DNA from: CAYTXJ01 sp965613025
Lineage (GTDB): Bacteria; Desulfobacterota; DSM-4660; Desulfatiglandales; JALVMZ01
NCBI GenBank assembly: GCA_965613025.1
Contig: CBFDUE010000001.1
Location: forward strand, 1-64,000
Length of the DNA: 64,000 nt
Direction of reading: 5' to 3'
Shown here: one piece after another, positions 25,525-35,100 of the stretch
Position numbering within the stretch: position 1 is the stretch's first letter
How the letters are laid out: each line of letters begins with the position of its first letter
Made by a program: the position numbers and the translations under genes
Notes under the pieces: model-generated
Database searches by the model: none
Told to the model about the DNA's origin: nothing
Seen by the model: only the letters and a program-made list of their open reading frames with translations

Positions 25525-26633
25525 AAAGGGAGGTATTCCCAAGAATATTGATTGCAGGAGGTGGAACAGGGGGGCACATATTCCCTGCAATAGCAGTAGC
25601 GCAGAAGATAAAAGAGAGGATGGAAAATTCTGAGATCCTATTTGTGATAGGCAAAAAGGATATAGAAAGAGAGATACTTCTAAGATATGGCTTTCCCTTT
25701 AAAGTGCTTGATCTAAAGGGCCTAAAAGGAAGGAATATGATATATCTTCCTTATACACTTCTAAAATTTATCTCTTCCATATTAAAGGCACTATCCATTG
25801 TAAGAGGATTCTCACCTCACCTTGTGCTTGGCATGGGTGGCTATCTATCTGCTCCCATATGTATATCAGCTAAGATGTTAAAAAAGGTGGTGGCATTACA
25901 AGAGCAAAACACAATTGCAGGTGTAACAAATAGATATCTAAGCCATATATCGGATATGGTATTTTGTGGATTTGAAGAGGCAAAGAGATTTTTCCCAAAA
26001 GACAAGGTCTATTTTACAGGAAATCCGGTAAGAGAGGAGATATTAAAGCTACGTTCAATAGAAAAAGAGGGGCGTGACTTTACCGTACTTGTATTTGGAG
26101 GGAGTCAGGGCTCTATTACCATAAATAGGGTATTTCTTGAAGCAGTTAAGATATTAAAGGGGAAATCATATATCTTTAATATAATTCATCAGACAGGATT
26201 GAGGGATTATCATCTTGTAAAGAGGGAATATGAGATGATGGGAATTAGAGCAGAAGTCTTTGCCTTTATTGATGATATGGCAGAGGCATATCAAAGATCA
26301 GATCTTATAATTAGCAGGGCTGGTGCTATCAGCGTATCTGAGATATGCGCTATAGGAAGGGCATCAATTCTTATTCCTTATCCCTATGCAGCCGATAATC
26401 ATCAGAGATATAATGCAGAGATCTTAAGATCAGCAGGTGCCTCAATTGTCATAGAAGAAGACGAGTTGGATCCTGAAATTCTTTCATCTCATATAAAACG
26501 ACTCTTACTTCATAGTAAAATAAGGGAGCAGATGGCAGAATGTGCGAAGGGGCTTTACAATGTCTATGCATCTGATGAGATTGCGGGCATGATCTCTGAT
26601 ACCATATCACGAATTATCAACAGGAGTTCTTAG
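25521..26633 (+). CDS. murG: UDP-GlcNAc:lipid I N-acetylglucosaminyltransferase
   Basis: A 370-residue GT-B glycosyltransferase that turns lipid I into lipid II at the cytoplasmic membrane face. It shows the first glycine loop AGGGTGGHIFPAIAVA, the second loop GMGGYLSAP, EQNTIAGVTNRYLS, GGSQGSITIN and the UDP-GlcNAc site SRAGAISVSEICAIGRASILIPYPYAADNHQ. It ends immediately before murC. Confidence 0.97.
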   Translation: MKREVFPRILIAGGGTGGHIFPAIAVAQKIKERMENSEILFVIGKKDIEREILLRYGFPFKVLDLKGLKGRNMIYLPYTLLKFISSILKALSIVRGFSPHLVLGMGGYLSAPICISAKMLKKVVALQEQNTIAGVTNRYLSHISDMVFCGFEEAKRFFPKDKVYFTGNPVREEILKLRSIEKEGRDFTVLVFGGSQGSITINRVFLEAVKILKGKSYIFNIIHQTGLRDYHLVKREYEMMGIRAEVFAFIDDMAEAYQRSDLIISRAGAISVSEICAIGRASILIPYPYAADNHQRYNAEILRSAGASIVIEEDELDPEILSSHIKRLLLHSKIREQMAECAKGLYNVYASDEIAGMISDTISRIINRSS

Positions 26634-28025
26634 ATGACTAATACCCTATTTAATAGATTAGGTAGGACAAGACATATACACCTTGTGGGGATCGGTGGAA
26701 TAGGAATGAGCGGAATAGCAGAACTACTTTTAAACCTGGGATTCAAGGTAAGTGGATCTGACATAAAACGATCATCCATTACTGAGAGGCTGAGAGCACT
26801 TGGTGGAATTATCTTTTATGAACATAAAAGGGAAAATATAGAGGGAGCTGATGTGGTAGTTTTTTCATCTGCTATAAAAGAAGATAATCCTGAGCTTTTA
26901 GCTGCTAAGGAGCGTTTTATACCCATAATTCCAAGGGCTGAGATGCTTGCAGAACTTATGAGATTAAAATTTGGAATAGCAGTTGCAGGTGCTCATGGAA
27001 AGACGACTACCACGTGTATGATAGGATCTGTGCTTACAAAGGCAGGACTTGATCCTACAGTGGTTGTAGGGGGGAGGCTAAGGCTTTGGGGTGGAGGAAA
27101 CGCAAGGCTTGGAAAGGGAGATATTATGGTAGCAGAGGCAGATGAAAGTGATGGCTCTTTTATGCTTCTTACCCCTGCCATCTCCATAATAACAAATATA
27201 GATAGAGAACATTTGGATCACTATGGCCATATGGATAGGTTAAGAGGTGCGTTTGTTGACTTTGCAAATAAGACACCTTTCTATGGTCTAAATGTGCTCT
27301 GTTTTGATGATCCAGAAGTTCAACATATTATTCCATCTATAAAAAAGAGATATATCACATATGGAACTTCAGGGCAGGCAGAGGTCAAAGCCGTAAATAT
27401 AAGAACAGATGGTCTGAGGGTTATCTTTGACTGTCAATATATGGACATAAGCTGGAAAGATATTTCAGTTGGAATGCCTGGAAGGCATAATGTCTTAAAT
27501 GCATTAGCCACAATATGTGTGGCCTTGGAACTCCAGATTCCTTTTGATCATATAAGAGATGGGCTTAAGGATCTGGGAGGTCTGATGAGGCGGTTTCAGA
27601 TAGTCACAGAAAAGAGAGGGATAACAGTTATTGACGATTATGCACATCATCCCACAGAGATTCAAGCAACATTAAGGACAGTAAAGGAATGTTGGCCACA
27701 TAGAAGGATAATTGTCTGTTTTCAGCCCCATAGATTTACCAGACTAAAAGATCTATATGAAAGATTTGTGATCAGTTTCAATGATGCAGATATATTGATC
27801 CTGACCCCCCTTTATTCTGCTGGAGAGAGGCCCATAGATGGGGTGGACTCCCAGTGGCTGTATCAAGGCATAAGGGAACATGGACACAGAGAGGTCTATC
27901 TTAGCTCTGATATGGAAGAGGCATTAAATTTCTTAAAAAAGGCCCTAAATAGAGGAGATATAGTTATTACTTTGGGAGCCGGAGATATCTATAAATTGGG
28001 AAGGAGATTATCTGAGGAGATATGA
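26634..28025 (+). CDS. murC: UDP-N-acetylmuramate:L-alanine ligase
   Basis: 463 residues, first of the Mur ligases. Visible motifs are the N-terminal GIGGIGMSGIAELLLNLGFKVSGSD, the ATP loop GAHGKTTTTCM, VAEADESDGSFMLL, NIDREHLDHYG and the C-terminal DDYAHHPTEI and FQPHRFTR. It abuts murG with no gap and overlaps murB by 4 bp. Confidence 0.97.
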   Translation: MTNTLFNRLGRTRHIHLVGIGGIGMSGIAELLLNLGFKVSGSDIKRSSITERLRALGGIIFYEHKRENIEGADVVVFSSAIKEDNPELLAAKERFIPIIPRAEMLAELMRLKFGIAVAGAHGKTTTTCMIGSVLTKAGLDPTVVVGGRLRLWGGGNARLGKGDIMVAEADESDGSFMLLTPAISIITNIDREHLDHYGHMDRLRGAFVDFANKTPFYGLNVLCFDDPEVQHIIPSIKKRYITYGTSGQAEVKAVNIRTDGLRVIFDCQYMDISWKDISVGMPGRHNVLNALATICVALELQIPFDHIRDGLKDLGGLMRRFQIVTEKRGITVIDDYAHHPTEIQATLRTVKECWPHRRIIVCFQPHRFTRLKDLYERFVISFNDADILILTPLYSAGERPIDGVDSQWLYQGIREHGHREVYLSSDMEEALNFLKKALNRGDIVITLGAGDIYKLGRRLSEEI

Positions 28026-28936
28026 GCTGGCATACAGAAATAGAGGAGATAGTTGGGAAAGAGAATATAATTAGAGAATTTCCGCTTAAAAGGCTCTGCA
28101 CCATCAAGATGGGTGGTAAGGCCGATGCCCTTGTATGGATAGATGATCTAAATAGCCTTAAAAGAGTGACAAGATTTTTAAAAGAAAACGAAGTTCCATA
28201 CTTTGTGATAGGAAATGGAAGTAATATTCTACCTGTGGATAAAGGATTCAAGGGTGCAATTTTAAAATTAAGGGGCGAGTTTTTAAGATTAGATTTTAGA
28301 AGGAATACAATACGTGTAGGCTCTGCCTTAAAATTAAATGCCCTTTTGAGGGAATGTATAAGATCAGGTAAGGGTGGACTTGAATTCCTGTCTGGCATTC
28401 CTGGCTCCATTGGAGGTGCAATCAGGATGAATGCGGGAGGTAAGAGTGGGGAGATATGTGAAAGAATTAACAGATTGACCATGTTTTCTCTGCATGAAGA
28501 TCGAATTATTGAGCTTCAAAGAGAGGAGATCAGATATGAATATAGGAATATAGGAATACCAAAGGGTTATATCTTTCTTGAGGTAGAACTCCTTGTGGAA
28601 AATAGCCCATCGGATTCTATAAAGAGGAAGATAAGGGATGTATATATAAAAAAGAAGGTGACTCAACCTCTAAATCTACCTTCCTGTGGATGCATCTTTA
28701 AAAATCCAGTGGGATATTCAGCAGGAAGACTAATTGAGCAGGCAGGCCTTAAAGGCATGAGAAGAGGAGATGCAATGATAAGCACACTACATGGAAATTT
28801 TATTCTTAACCTTGGAAATGCCACCTCATCTGACATTCTATATCTGATAGATCTATGTAGAGCAGAGGTTAAAAAGAGATTTAATATTCAGCTTAATCTT
28901 GAAATAGAGATATTGGATCAGAGGGCTAAGTGGTAA
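28022..28936 (+). CDS. murB: UDP-N-acetylenolpyruvoylglucosamine reductase
   Basis: A 304-residue FAD flavoprotein that reduces UDP-enolpyruvyl-GlcNAc to UDP-MurNAc with NADPH. FAD-binding motifs are TIKMGGKADALV, VIGNGSNILPVD and LEFLSGIPGSIGGAIRMNAGG. The active-site strand reads PSCGCIFKNP. The residue where the family has its proton-donating Ser (the G-S-x-F motif) is Cys224 here. Gly-Arg-Leu-Ile-Glu-Gln-Ala-Gly-Leu-Lys-Gly follows as usual for type II MurB. It overlaps ftsQ by 7 bp. Confidence 0.95.
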   Translation: MSWHTEIEEIVGKENIIREFPLKRLCTIKMGGKADALVWIDDLNSLKRVTRFLKENEVPYFVIGNGSNILPVDKGFKGAILKLRGEFLRLDFRRNTIRVGSALKLNALLRECIRSGKGGLEFLSGIPGSIGGAIRMNAGGKSGEICERINRLTMFSLHEDRIIELQREEIRYEYRNIGIPKGYIFLEVELLVENSPSDSIKRKIRDVYIKKKVTQPLNLPSCGCIFKNPVGYSAGRLIEQAGLKGMRRGDAMISTLHGNFILNLGNATSSDILYLIDLCRAEVKKRFNIQLNLEIEILDQRAKW

Positions 28937-29736
28937 AAAAAGGCAAAAAAAGGGGATATATATTAAAGAGAGGTATATTTAAGGGAGTAAAGTTTTTTTA
29001 TAATGCAATAGTCAAGAGCATAACACTGATGGTCTTAGTCACCATGGCCTCTCTTTTGGCACTCACTATTTACGAATATCTTGTGGTATCAGACTATTTC
29101 AAGATTAAAGACATCATCTTAGAGGGTCTTAATGAGAAAGATCAAAAGAGATTAAATAGCTTCTTAGATACACAATCTAATAGATCCCTTATATCCATTG
29201 ATATAGAAGGGCTAAAGAAGCTTTTATCAGAAGATCCCTGGATATACGATATCCATATAAAGAGACAATTTCCTCATACACTAATTATTCAGGCAAAGAG
29301 GATGAAACCCGTGGGAATACTCTTTTTAAAGGAACCATATTATCTTACAGATATAGGCCGTCTTATAAGAGATGTGTCTTTTTCAAAGGGTAGAGACTAT
29401 CCCATAATAAGCGGTATATCTCTTGAGGACAGGGATTTAAGAGAAAAGATAGAGGGACTTTTAATGTTACTTAGGGCATTAAATAGATCCTATGAACTGA
29501 CAGCAGAGAAGGGGATCTCTGAAATCCATATGGAAGATAATGAAACTGCCATATTATATCCCATCAATATTCCTTTTCCTATTGTGCTGGATATAGGTGA
29601 GATTCAAAAGGATATAAGAGACCTTGTAACTCTCATAACCTATCTGAAGGAAAACGGCACCTTAGAGGCAGTTCAGTCTATCAGAATGGATTATGGAGAT
29701 AAGGCAGTGGTTGCATTTAAGGATAAGATATTCTGA
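28930..29736 (+). CDS. ftsQ: Cell division protein FtsQ
   Basis: 268 residues. A basic cytoplasmic tail (~1-28) is followed by a TM helix (~30-50), a POTRA domain (~57-125, YFKIKDIILEGL...) and then the FtsQ/DivIB beta domain. In the periplasm it links early and late division proteins through FtsL/FtsB. It starts at a GTG inside the murB end. The family diverges strongly, but context and architecture agree. Confidence 0.9.
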   Translation: MVKKGKKRGYILKRGIFKGVKFFYNAIVKSITLMVLVTMASLLALTIYEYLVVSDYFKIKDIILEGLNEKDQKRLNSFLDTQSNRSLISIDIEGLKKLLSEDPWIYDIHIKRQFPHTLIIQAKRMKPVGILFLKEPYYLTDIGRLIRDVSFSKGRDYPIISGISLEDRDLREKIEGLLMLLRALNRSYELTAEKGISEIHMEDNETAILYPINIPFPIVLDIGEIQKDIRDLVTLITYLKENGTLEAVQSIRMDYGDKAVVAFKDKIF

Positions 29737-29750
29737 AAGAAGGGGGGTAT

Positions 29751-30977
29751 ATGCCTGAGAAGATAATCGCAGGGCTTGATATAGGAACTACAAAGATATG
29801 TGCTATGGTCGGCGAGATAAAGGATGAGGGGATAGAGATAATAGGTGTGGGGACACATCCATCAGAGGGGCTGAGGAAAGGGGTTGTGATAAATATAGAA
29901 AAGACAGTGGAGTCCATAAAAAGGGCGGTGGAAGAGGCAGAATATATGAGTGGGTGCGAGATAAACTCGGTCTATACCGGAATTGCGGGGGGACATATAC
30001 ACAGTTTTAACAGCGAAGGGGTTATACCTTTAAAAAACAGAGAAGTAACCAGGAAGGATATTGAAAGGGTGATTGAGGCGGCAAGTGCGGTTGCCATACC
30101 CACAGATAGGGAGGTGATCCACATTCTCACTCAGGAGTTTGTTGTGGATGGTCAGGACGGTATCTTAGATCCTCTTGGTATGTCTGGAGTTAGATTGGAG
30201 GTGAAGGTTCATATTGTAACAGGTGCGGTATCCTCTGCTCAAAACATTGTAAAATGTGTAAATAGGGCCGGCTTAGATGTCTATGATATCGTGCTTGAGA
30301 CACTGGCATCCAGTGAGGCCGTGCTTACAGAGGAGGAAAAGAAGATAGGGGTGGCTTTAATTGATTTTGGTGGTGGAACCACTGATACAGCCGTATTTTC
30401 AGGTTCAACCATTAAATATAGCTCTGTCCTTTCCTTAGGAGGGAATAATATCACCTATGACCTTTCCATTGGACTCAGAACACCCATAAGTGCAGCAGAG
30501 AATATAAAGATAAGATATGGTTGTGCCATGGAAAGCATGATAGGAAAGGAAGATAGGATTCAGGTCCCAGATATAGGTGGGAAGAACTACAGGTCCATTC
30601 CCAGATCTGTCTTAGGTGAGATAATTGAGCCCAGAGTGGAAGAGATATTCACACTTATATATCAGGATCTCCTAAAAAACCAGGCTAATGAGCACATAAA
30701 TGCAGGCATAGTTATTACCGGAGGATCAGCGGAGTTAAGTGGGGTATCTGAGCTTGCTGAAAAGGTATTTGGAAAACCTATAAGAGTGGGCTATCCAAAG
30801 GGTCTATCTGGAGATACGGACTTTATAAATAAGCCCATGTATTCCACTGCTGTGGGGCTGGTATTATATGGTGCAAAAAAGGCAAAAGATGAGAGAAAGA
30901 GATTCGGGAAAAAGGAGAAAAACATATTTTTTAAGGTAATGGACAGGATGAAGAGATGGTTTCAGGAAATTATATAA
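29751..30977 (+). CDS. ftsA: Cell division protein FtsA
   Basis: A 408-residue actin-like ATPase that tethers FtsZ to the membrane. It shows the phosphate-1 loop AGLDIGTTKICAMVGE, the SHS2/1C region, phosphate-2 ALIDFGGGTTDTAVF, TGGSAELSGVSELAEKVFG, and a C-terminal amphipathic helix (FFKVMDRMKRWFQEII) that would be the membrane-targeting sequence. It lies 14 bp after ftsQ, with GGGGGG as ribosome-binding site. Confidence 0.96.
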   Translation: MPEKIIAGLDIGTTKICAMVGEIKDEGIEIIGVGTHPSEGLRKGVVINIEKTVESIKRAVEEAEYMSGCEINSVYTGIAGGHIHSFNSEGVIPLKNREVTRKDIERVIEAASAVAIPTDREVIHILTQEFVVDGQDGILDPLGMSGVRLEVKVHIVTGAVSSAQNIVKCVNRAGLDVYDIVLETLASSEAVLTEEEKKIGVALIDFGGGTTDTAVFSGSTIKYSSVLSLGGNNITYDLSIGLRTPISAAENIKIRYGCAMESMIGKEDRIQVPDIGGKNYRSIPRSVLGEIIEPRVEEIFTLIYQDLLKNQANEHINAGIVITGGSAELSGVSELAEKVFGKPIRVGYPKGLSGDTDFINKPMYSTAVGLVLYGAKKAKDERKRFGKKEKNIFFKVMDRMKRWFQEII

Positions 30978-31000
30978 AAATTTAAATAGGAGGGAGAATT

Positions 31001-32227
31001 ATGAAATTTGAATTTGTTCAAGAAAGGAATACTTATAAGGCAAGGATAGGAGTTATTGGAATAGGAGGGGCAGGTGGAAATGCGATAAACAATTTGATAA
31101 ATAGCCAGATTCCTGATGTTACACTTGTTTCTGCAAATACTGATAATCAGGCACTTGAGGCATGCCTCTGTCCCTTTAAGATCCAACTTGGCCCAAATAT
31201 TACAAGGGGCATGGGAACAGGAGCCGATCCAGAAAAGGGAAGAAAGGCCGCTGAGGAAAGTGCCTCTGATATAAGAGATGCCCTAAGTGGATTTGACATG
31301 GTATTTCTTGCCGCAGGAATGGGTAAGGGAACAGGAACAGGCGCAAGCCCTGTAATTGCAAGGATATGCAAAGAAGAGGGGGCATTGACTGTGGCAGTGG
31401 TTATAAAGCCCTTTGAATTTGAGGGCCCCACCAAGATGAAAAGGGCAGATGAAGGTATAAACGAGCTTAAAAAAGAGGTAGATACCCTTATTGTTATTCC
31501 CAATGAAAGGCTCCTGACCTTATCAGATGGAAGGCTATCTCTTACAGAGGCAATGAAGGCAGCTGATAATATCCTGGTAAATGCCATAAGGGGAATATCC
31601 GATCTCATCACCCATAATGGATTTATAAACTTAGACTTTGCAGATGTAAGAAAGATAATGGAACAGAAAGGGAATACAGTGATAGGGTGTGAAAGGGCAA
31701 AAGGTGAAAATCGCTGTAGAGAAGCGGCTATGAAGGCGATTGAAAATCCTCTCTTAGAAGGAATATCCATAAAGGGTGCAAGGGGGGCCTTGATAAACTT
31801 CAGAGGGCCTTCAGATATAAATATGAAGGAATTTCATGAAGCCGCTGCCTTTATTAGAGATCAGGTACACCCTGAAGCAGAGATCCACTATGGAGTAGTG
31901 ATAGATGAAAATATGAGAGATGAGGTTCAGGTTACAGTGATTGCAACAGGTATTAATTCCGATACCGCCTCAAAGATTGTCCGTCTTAGAGATGTAACCT
32001 CTGAAGAGGCAAATGAACCTTGGACGGTTAAATTGAATGGAAAGGTTTTGGATGCTGCCCTCTTTAATAGCTTAGATGGAGATGATATGGAAGGTGGACA
32101 GATCGCCCATGAAGATGAAAAGCCAAAGACAAACTTTTTAAAAAGGGTATTTAAGAGGGGAAGTGGAGAAGATCTGGATGTCCCTACCTATATAAGACTT
32201 AGAAAGGCGGACAAATTGAGTGTCTGA
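31001..32227 (+). CDS. ftsZ: Cell division protein FtsZ
   Basis: A 408-residue tubulin-like GTPase that forms the division ring. The nucleotide-binding loops are VIGIGGAGGNAINNL, SANTDNQAL and TRGMGTGADPEKGRKAAEE, with the tubulin signature at 106-114. The signature reads GMGKGTGTG, so Lys109 replaces a Gly that is nearly invariant in FtsZ. The T7 loop (NLDFADVRKIM) is normal. The C-terminal partner-binding peptide DLDVPTYIRLRK is recognisable. A strong GGAGGGAG site precedes the ATG. It overlaps the next gene by 8 bp. Confidence 0.97.
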   Translation: MKFEFVQERNTYKARIGVIGIGGAGGNAINNLINSQIPDVTLVSANTDNQALEACLCPFKIQLGPNITRGMGTGADPEKGRKAAEESASDIRDALSGFDMVFLAAGMGKGTGTGASPVIARICKEEGALTVAVVIKPFEFEGPTKMKRADEGINELKKEVDTLIVIPNERLLTLSDGRLSLTEAMKAADNILVNAIRGISDLITHNGFINLDFADVRKIMEQKGNTVIGCERAKGENRCREAAMKAIENPLLEGISIKGARGALINFRGPSDINMKEFHEAAAFIRDQVHPEAEIHYGVVIDENMRDEVQVTVIATGINSDTASKIVRLRDVTSEEANEPWTVKLNGKVLDAALFNSLDGDDMEGGQIAHEDEKPKTNFLKRVFKRGSGEDLDVPTYIRLRKADKLSV

Positions 32228-33956
32228 TCTAAAAAAGAGCATAAAGGATCGTCTAAGGGTAGAGAAGGGCTTTATAAGAAAAAAGTGGAAAGACAGACTC
32301 AGAGTTGCCCTTGTATATCCCAATACCTATTGGATTGGGATGTCAAACTTAGGCTTTCAGATCCTTTACCAGATCCTAAATAGCAGAGATGAGATTGTTG
32401 CAGAGAGGGCATTTCTGCCCGACCCAGGCCCATTAAATATTGAAACTGTCTTAACAATGGAATCCCAGAGTCCTCTAAAAAGATTTCACCTGATAGCCTT
32501 TTCCATCTCCTATGAAAATGACTATCCCAATCTCTTAAAGATATTGAAGATCTCTCATATTCCTCTTCTTTCATCTGAAAGGGGATCACCCTATCCCCTT
32601 ATAATGGCTGGAGGAGTGGCCACCTTTATCAATCCTGAGCCCATTGCCCCATTTATAGATCTCTTTTATATGGGAGAGGCAGAACCCAGCCTGAATGAGC
32701 TTTTAGACATACTCATCTATAATTTAACCCAAAAGAGGATTGATAAAGAGGAGCTTCTAAAAGATATTTCAAAAGAGTTAAGATGTGTCTATATCCCGTC
32801 TCTTTACAATGTCTATTATGGAAAGGATGGCTGTATAAAAGCTATGGAACCTGTTGAACCGCACCTTTCCAATAGGGTTGAAGTAGTAAAGACCGCTGCT
32901 GAAGACTTCAAAGTTACCCATTCTACCATATGCACACCCAATACGGAATTTTCAAACAAGACAATTGTAGAGATGGTAAGGGGCTGTGGATGGGGATGTA
33001 GATTCTGTGTAGCAGGTTATATATATAGACCTCCAAGGAGACATCCTGAAGACAAGCTCTTAGAGTATATAAGAGAGACCTTAAAAAAGAGAAGGGAGGT
33101 AGCACTACTTGGTGCATCCCTTTCTGAAATTGAAAATTTACCCCTTATTACCCATGAGATATTAAGGCAAAAGGGCAGATTTTCTATATCATCTATAAGG
33201 ATTGATTCCCTTACTCCTGAGCTCTTAGAAGATATCTTAAATGCCGGGCAGAGGACAATAACAGTTGCACCTGAGACAGGCTCAGAGAGACTCAGAACCG
33301 CAATAAATAAACATCTAAAAGACATTCAGATATTTGAAGGTATTGAAAGGATAGCAACAATTGGAAATATATCAATAAAACTCTATTTTATGATAGGACT
33401 TCCAGAAGAGACCTGGGAGGATCTGGAATCCATCGTCACCTTGATAAAAAAGATACGCCACCATATGATTAAGAGATCCAAAAAGAGGGGCACAATAGGA
33501 ACGATCAAATGCAGCATAAACTGCTTCATCCCAAAACCATTTACACCACTTCAATGGGCCCCCCTTGAAGATGTGGAAATCTTAAAGCAGAAGCAGAGAT
33601 GGCTTAAAAGGGCCTTATCAAAGATTGGAGGTGTAAGAGTGACATTTGATGTCCCCAAATGGGCATATATTCAGGCACTTCTTTCCCTTGGAGATAGAAG
33701 GGTAGCCCATATATTACTCAGAGTTATTGAAGATTCCCTAAGCTGGAAAGATGCCTTAAGGGGAAGCCCTATAAATCCCGATTTTTTTGTGTATAGAGAA
33801 AGGAATCTGGAAGAGATCTTACCTTGGGATTTTTTAGATCATGGAATTAAAAAGGGTTTTTTAATAGAGGAATTCAGACTCTATAAAGTGGCAAAGGAAA
33901 GCCCACCCTGTTTACCTTCTAAAAGGTGTACCAGATGCGGTATCTGTAGCCTGTAA
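32220..33956 (+). CDS. B12-binding-type radical SAM protein (TIGR03960-like)
   Basis: 578 residues. The N-terminal part (~20-200) resembles a cobalamin-binding domain (VALVYPNTYWIGMSNLGFQILYQILN, PLIMAGGVATFINPEPIAPFIDLFYMGEAEP). The radical SAM core (~245-480) carries the CxxxCxxC cluster in RGCGWGCRFC. The C-terminus ends in a second Cys cluster, CLPSKRCTRCGICS. The family is widespread, often paired with a DUF2344 partner, and is linked to RNA or cofactor modification without a settled role. I infer only a radical SAM enzyme with an extra Fe-S or Zn site. The GTG start overlaps ftsZ, making it the last gene of the dcw run. Confidence 0.88.
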   Translation: MSDLKKSIKDRLRVEKGFIRKKWKDRLRVALVYPNTYWIGMSNLGFQILYQILNSRDEIVAERAFLPDPGPLNIETVLTMESQSPLKRFHLIAFSISYENDYPNLLKILKISHIPLLSSERGSPYPLIMAGGVATFINPEPIAPFIDLFYMGEAEPSLNELLDILIYNLTQKRIDKEELLKDISKELRCVYIPSLYNVYYGKDGCIKAMEPVEPHLSNRVEVVKTAAEDFKVTHSTICTPNTEFSNKTIVEMVRGCGWGCRFCVAGYIYRPPRRHPEDKLLEYIRETLKKRREVALLGASLSEIENLPLITHEILRQKGRFSISSIRIDSLTPELLEDILNAGQRTITVAPETGSERLRTAINKHLKDIQIFEGIERIATIGNISIKLYFMIGLPEETWEDLESIVTLIKKIRHHMIKRSKKRGTIGTIKCSINCFIPKPFTPLQWAPLEDVEILKQKQRWLKRALSKIGGVRVTFDVPKWAYIQALLSLGDRRVAHILLRVIEDSLSWKDALRGSPINPDFFVYRERNLEEILPWDFLDHGIKKGFLIEEFRLYKVAKESPPCLPSKRCTRCGICSL

Positions 33957-33958
33957 TC

Positions 33959-34618
33959 TTATATTGAAGGATCTCTTATCCCAATTGCATCTTGTATCCT
34001 ATATCTTTCTATCATTCCTTCTCTGAGTATCTTTGGTGGGGATACAGTAATATCTATAATCGTTGAAGGCCTTAAGACAGTAGCTCTTTCACCTCTAATT
34101 ATTAGATCAACCCTATCTCCGAATACTTCCAACACATCCCTTGCATCTCTACATTCCCTCTCTCCACTTATATTGGCACTGGTTGCAGTAATAGGCACTT
34201 TACAAAGCTCGGCAAGCCTTTTACATATGGGATTTGATGATATCCTGATTCCGATCTTTTGAGTTTTAGATACAAGTATGGGCGGAATAAGGGATGAGGC
34301 ATAAAATATGATTGTAAGAGGTCCTGGCCAGAATCTCTCTATTAATATCTCACCTTCCTTAGGGATTTCCCTTACATATCTATTTAAAGAAGATAACGAA
34401 TCAATTATTACAGGTATGGGCCGATCCTTTGACCTCTCTTTTATCCTGTAGAGTCTTTCAATTGCAGACCCATCCAATGCATTTACCCCAAGTGCATAGA
34501 ATGTCTCTGTAGGATATGCAATTACTTTACCTGAAAGGATCGCCTCCTTTGCGGCTAAGAGTTTGTCCTCTGATATTTCCCCCTTTTCAATATCTATGAT
34601 AAGAGGCCTTTTCATCAA
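33959..34618 (-). CDS. tsaC: Threonylcarbamoyl-AMP synthase (TsaC/Sua5/YrdC)
   Basis: 219 residues. It makes threonylcarbamoyl-AMP from threonine, bicarbonate and ATP for the tRNA t6A37 modification. It shows the YrdC motifs GKVIAYPTETFYALG, IKERSKDRPIPVII, FWPGPLTIIF, IGIRISSNP and ITATSANISGE, and the C-terminal RPSTIIDI...ILREG. It lacks the extra Sua5 C-terminal domain, so it is the short TsaC type. It overlaps purE by 4 bp and converges on the radical SAM gene with a 2-bp gap. Confidence 0.95.
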   Translation of the reverse strand: MMKRPLIIDIEKGEISEDKLLAAKEAILSGKVIAYPTETFYALGVNALDGSAIERLYRIKERSKDRPIPVIIDSLSSLNRYVREIPKEGEILIERFWPGPLTIIFYASSLIPPILVSKTQKIGIRISSNPICKRLAELCKVPITATSANISGERECRDARDVLEVFGDRVDLIIRGERATVLRPSTIIDITVSPPKILREGMIERYRIQDAIGIRDPSI

Positions 34619-35100
34619 TTACTCTGGGTGGATCTTCCTCTATACCTTTCCATATAGTCTTTGAGTCTGGAAACTATCTCTGGATACTTTAGGGAAAGGA
34701 TTCGGGCTGCAAGAATAGCGGCATTTTTTGCCCCACCTTTCCCGATTGCAACTGTTGCAACTGGAACAGGTGGAGGCATCTGTAAGGTTGAAAGAAGTGC
34801 ATCCACTCCACTTAAGGGAGAGGAATCAATGGGAACCCCTATAACAGGAAGAAGGGTCTGGGATGCAATAAAACCGCTTAGATGTGCTGCCCAGCCCGCA
34901 CCTGCAATTATAACCTCTATGCCCTTCTCTGATGCACTCCTTGCATATTCCATTGTCTCTTCAGGACTCCTATGTGCGGAGAGGATCTTTGTCTCATATG
35001 GGATCTTAAGTTCATCCAACACCTTCATACATTCATTCATGATAACAAGATCCGATTTGCTTCCCATTATAACAGCGACCTTGATGTCATTCATATTCAT
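34615..35100 (-). CDS. purE: N5-carboxyaminoimidazole ribonucleotide mutase
   Basis: 161-residue class I PurE in the purine pathway. It shows VAVIMGSKSDLVIM, ILSAHRSPEETMEYAR, AGAGWAAHLSGFIASQT, PVIGVPIDSSPLSGVDALLSTLQMPPPVPVATVAIGKGGAKNAA. The loop normally written GAGGAAHLPG has Trp and Ser here, a minor change. It sits between a DUF3786 gene and tsaC with 4-bp overlaps on both sides. No other purine genes are adjacent. Confidence 0.95.
   Translation of the reverse strand: MNMNDIKVAVIMGSKSDLVIMNECMKVLDELKIPYETKILSAHRSPEETMEYARSASEKGIEVIIAGAGWAAHLSGFIASQTLLPVIGVPIDSSPLSGVDALLSTLQMPPPVPVATVAIGKGGAKNAAILAARILSLKYPEIVSRLKDYMERYRGRSTQSN

Noticed and set aside
31147..31770. 207-residue open frame antisense to ftsZ
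   Set aside because: Low-complexity Ser/Pro/Ala composition typical of the shadow of a real gene; ftsZ is unambiguous.
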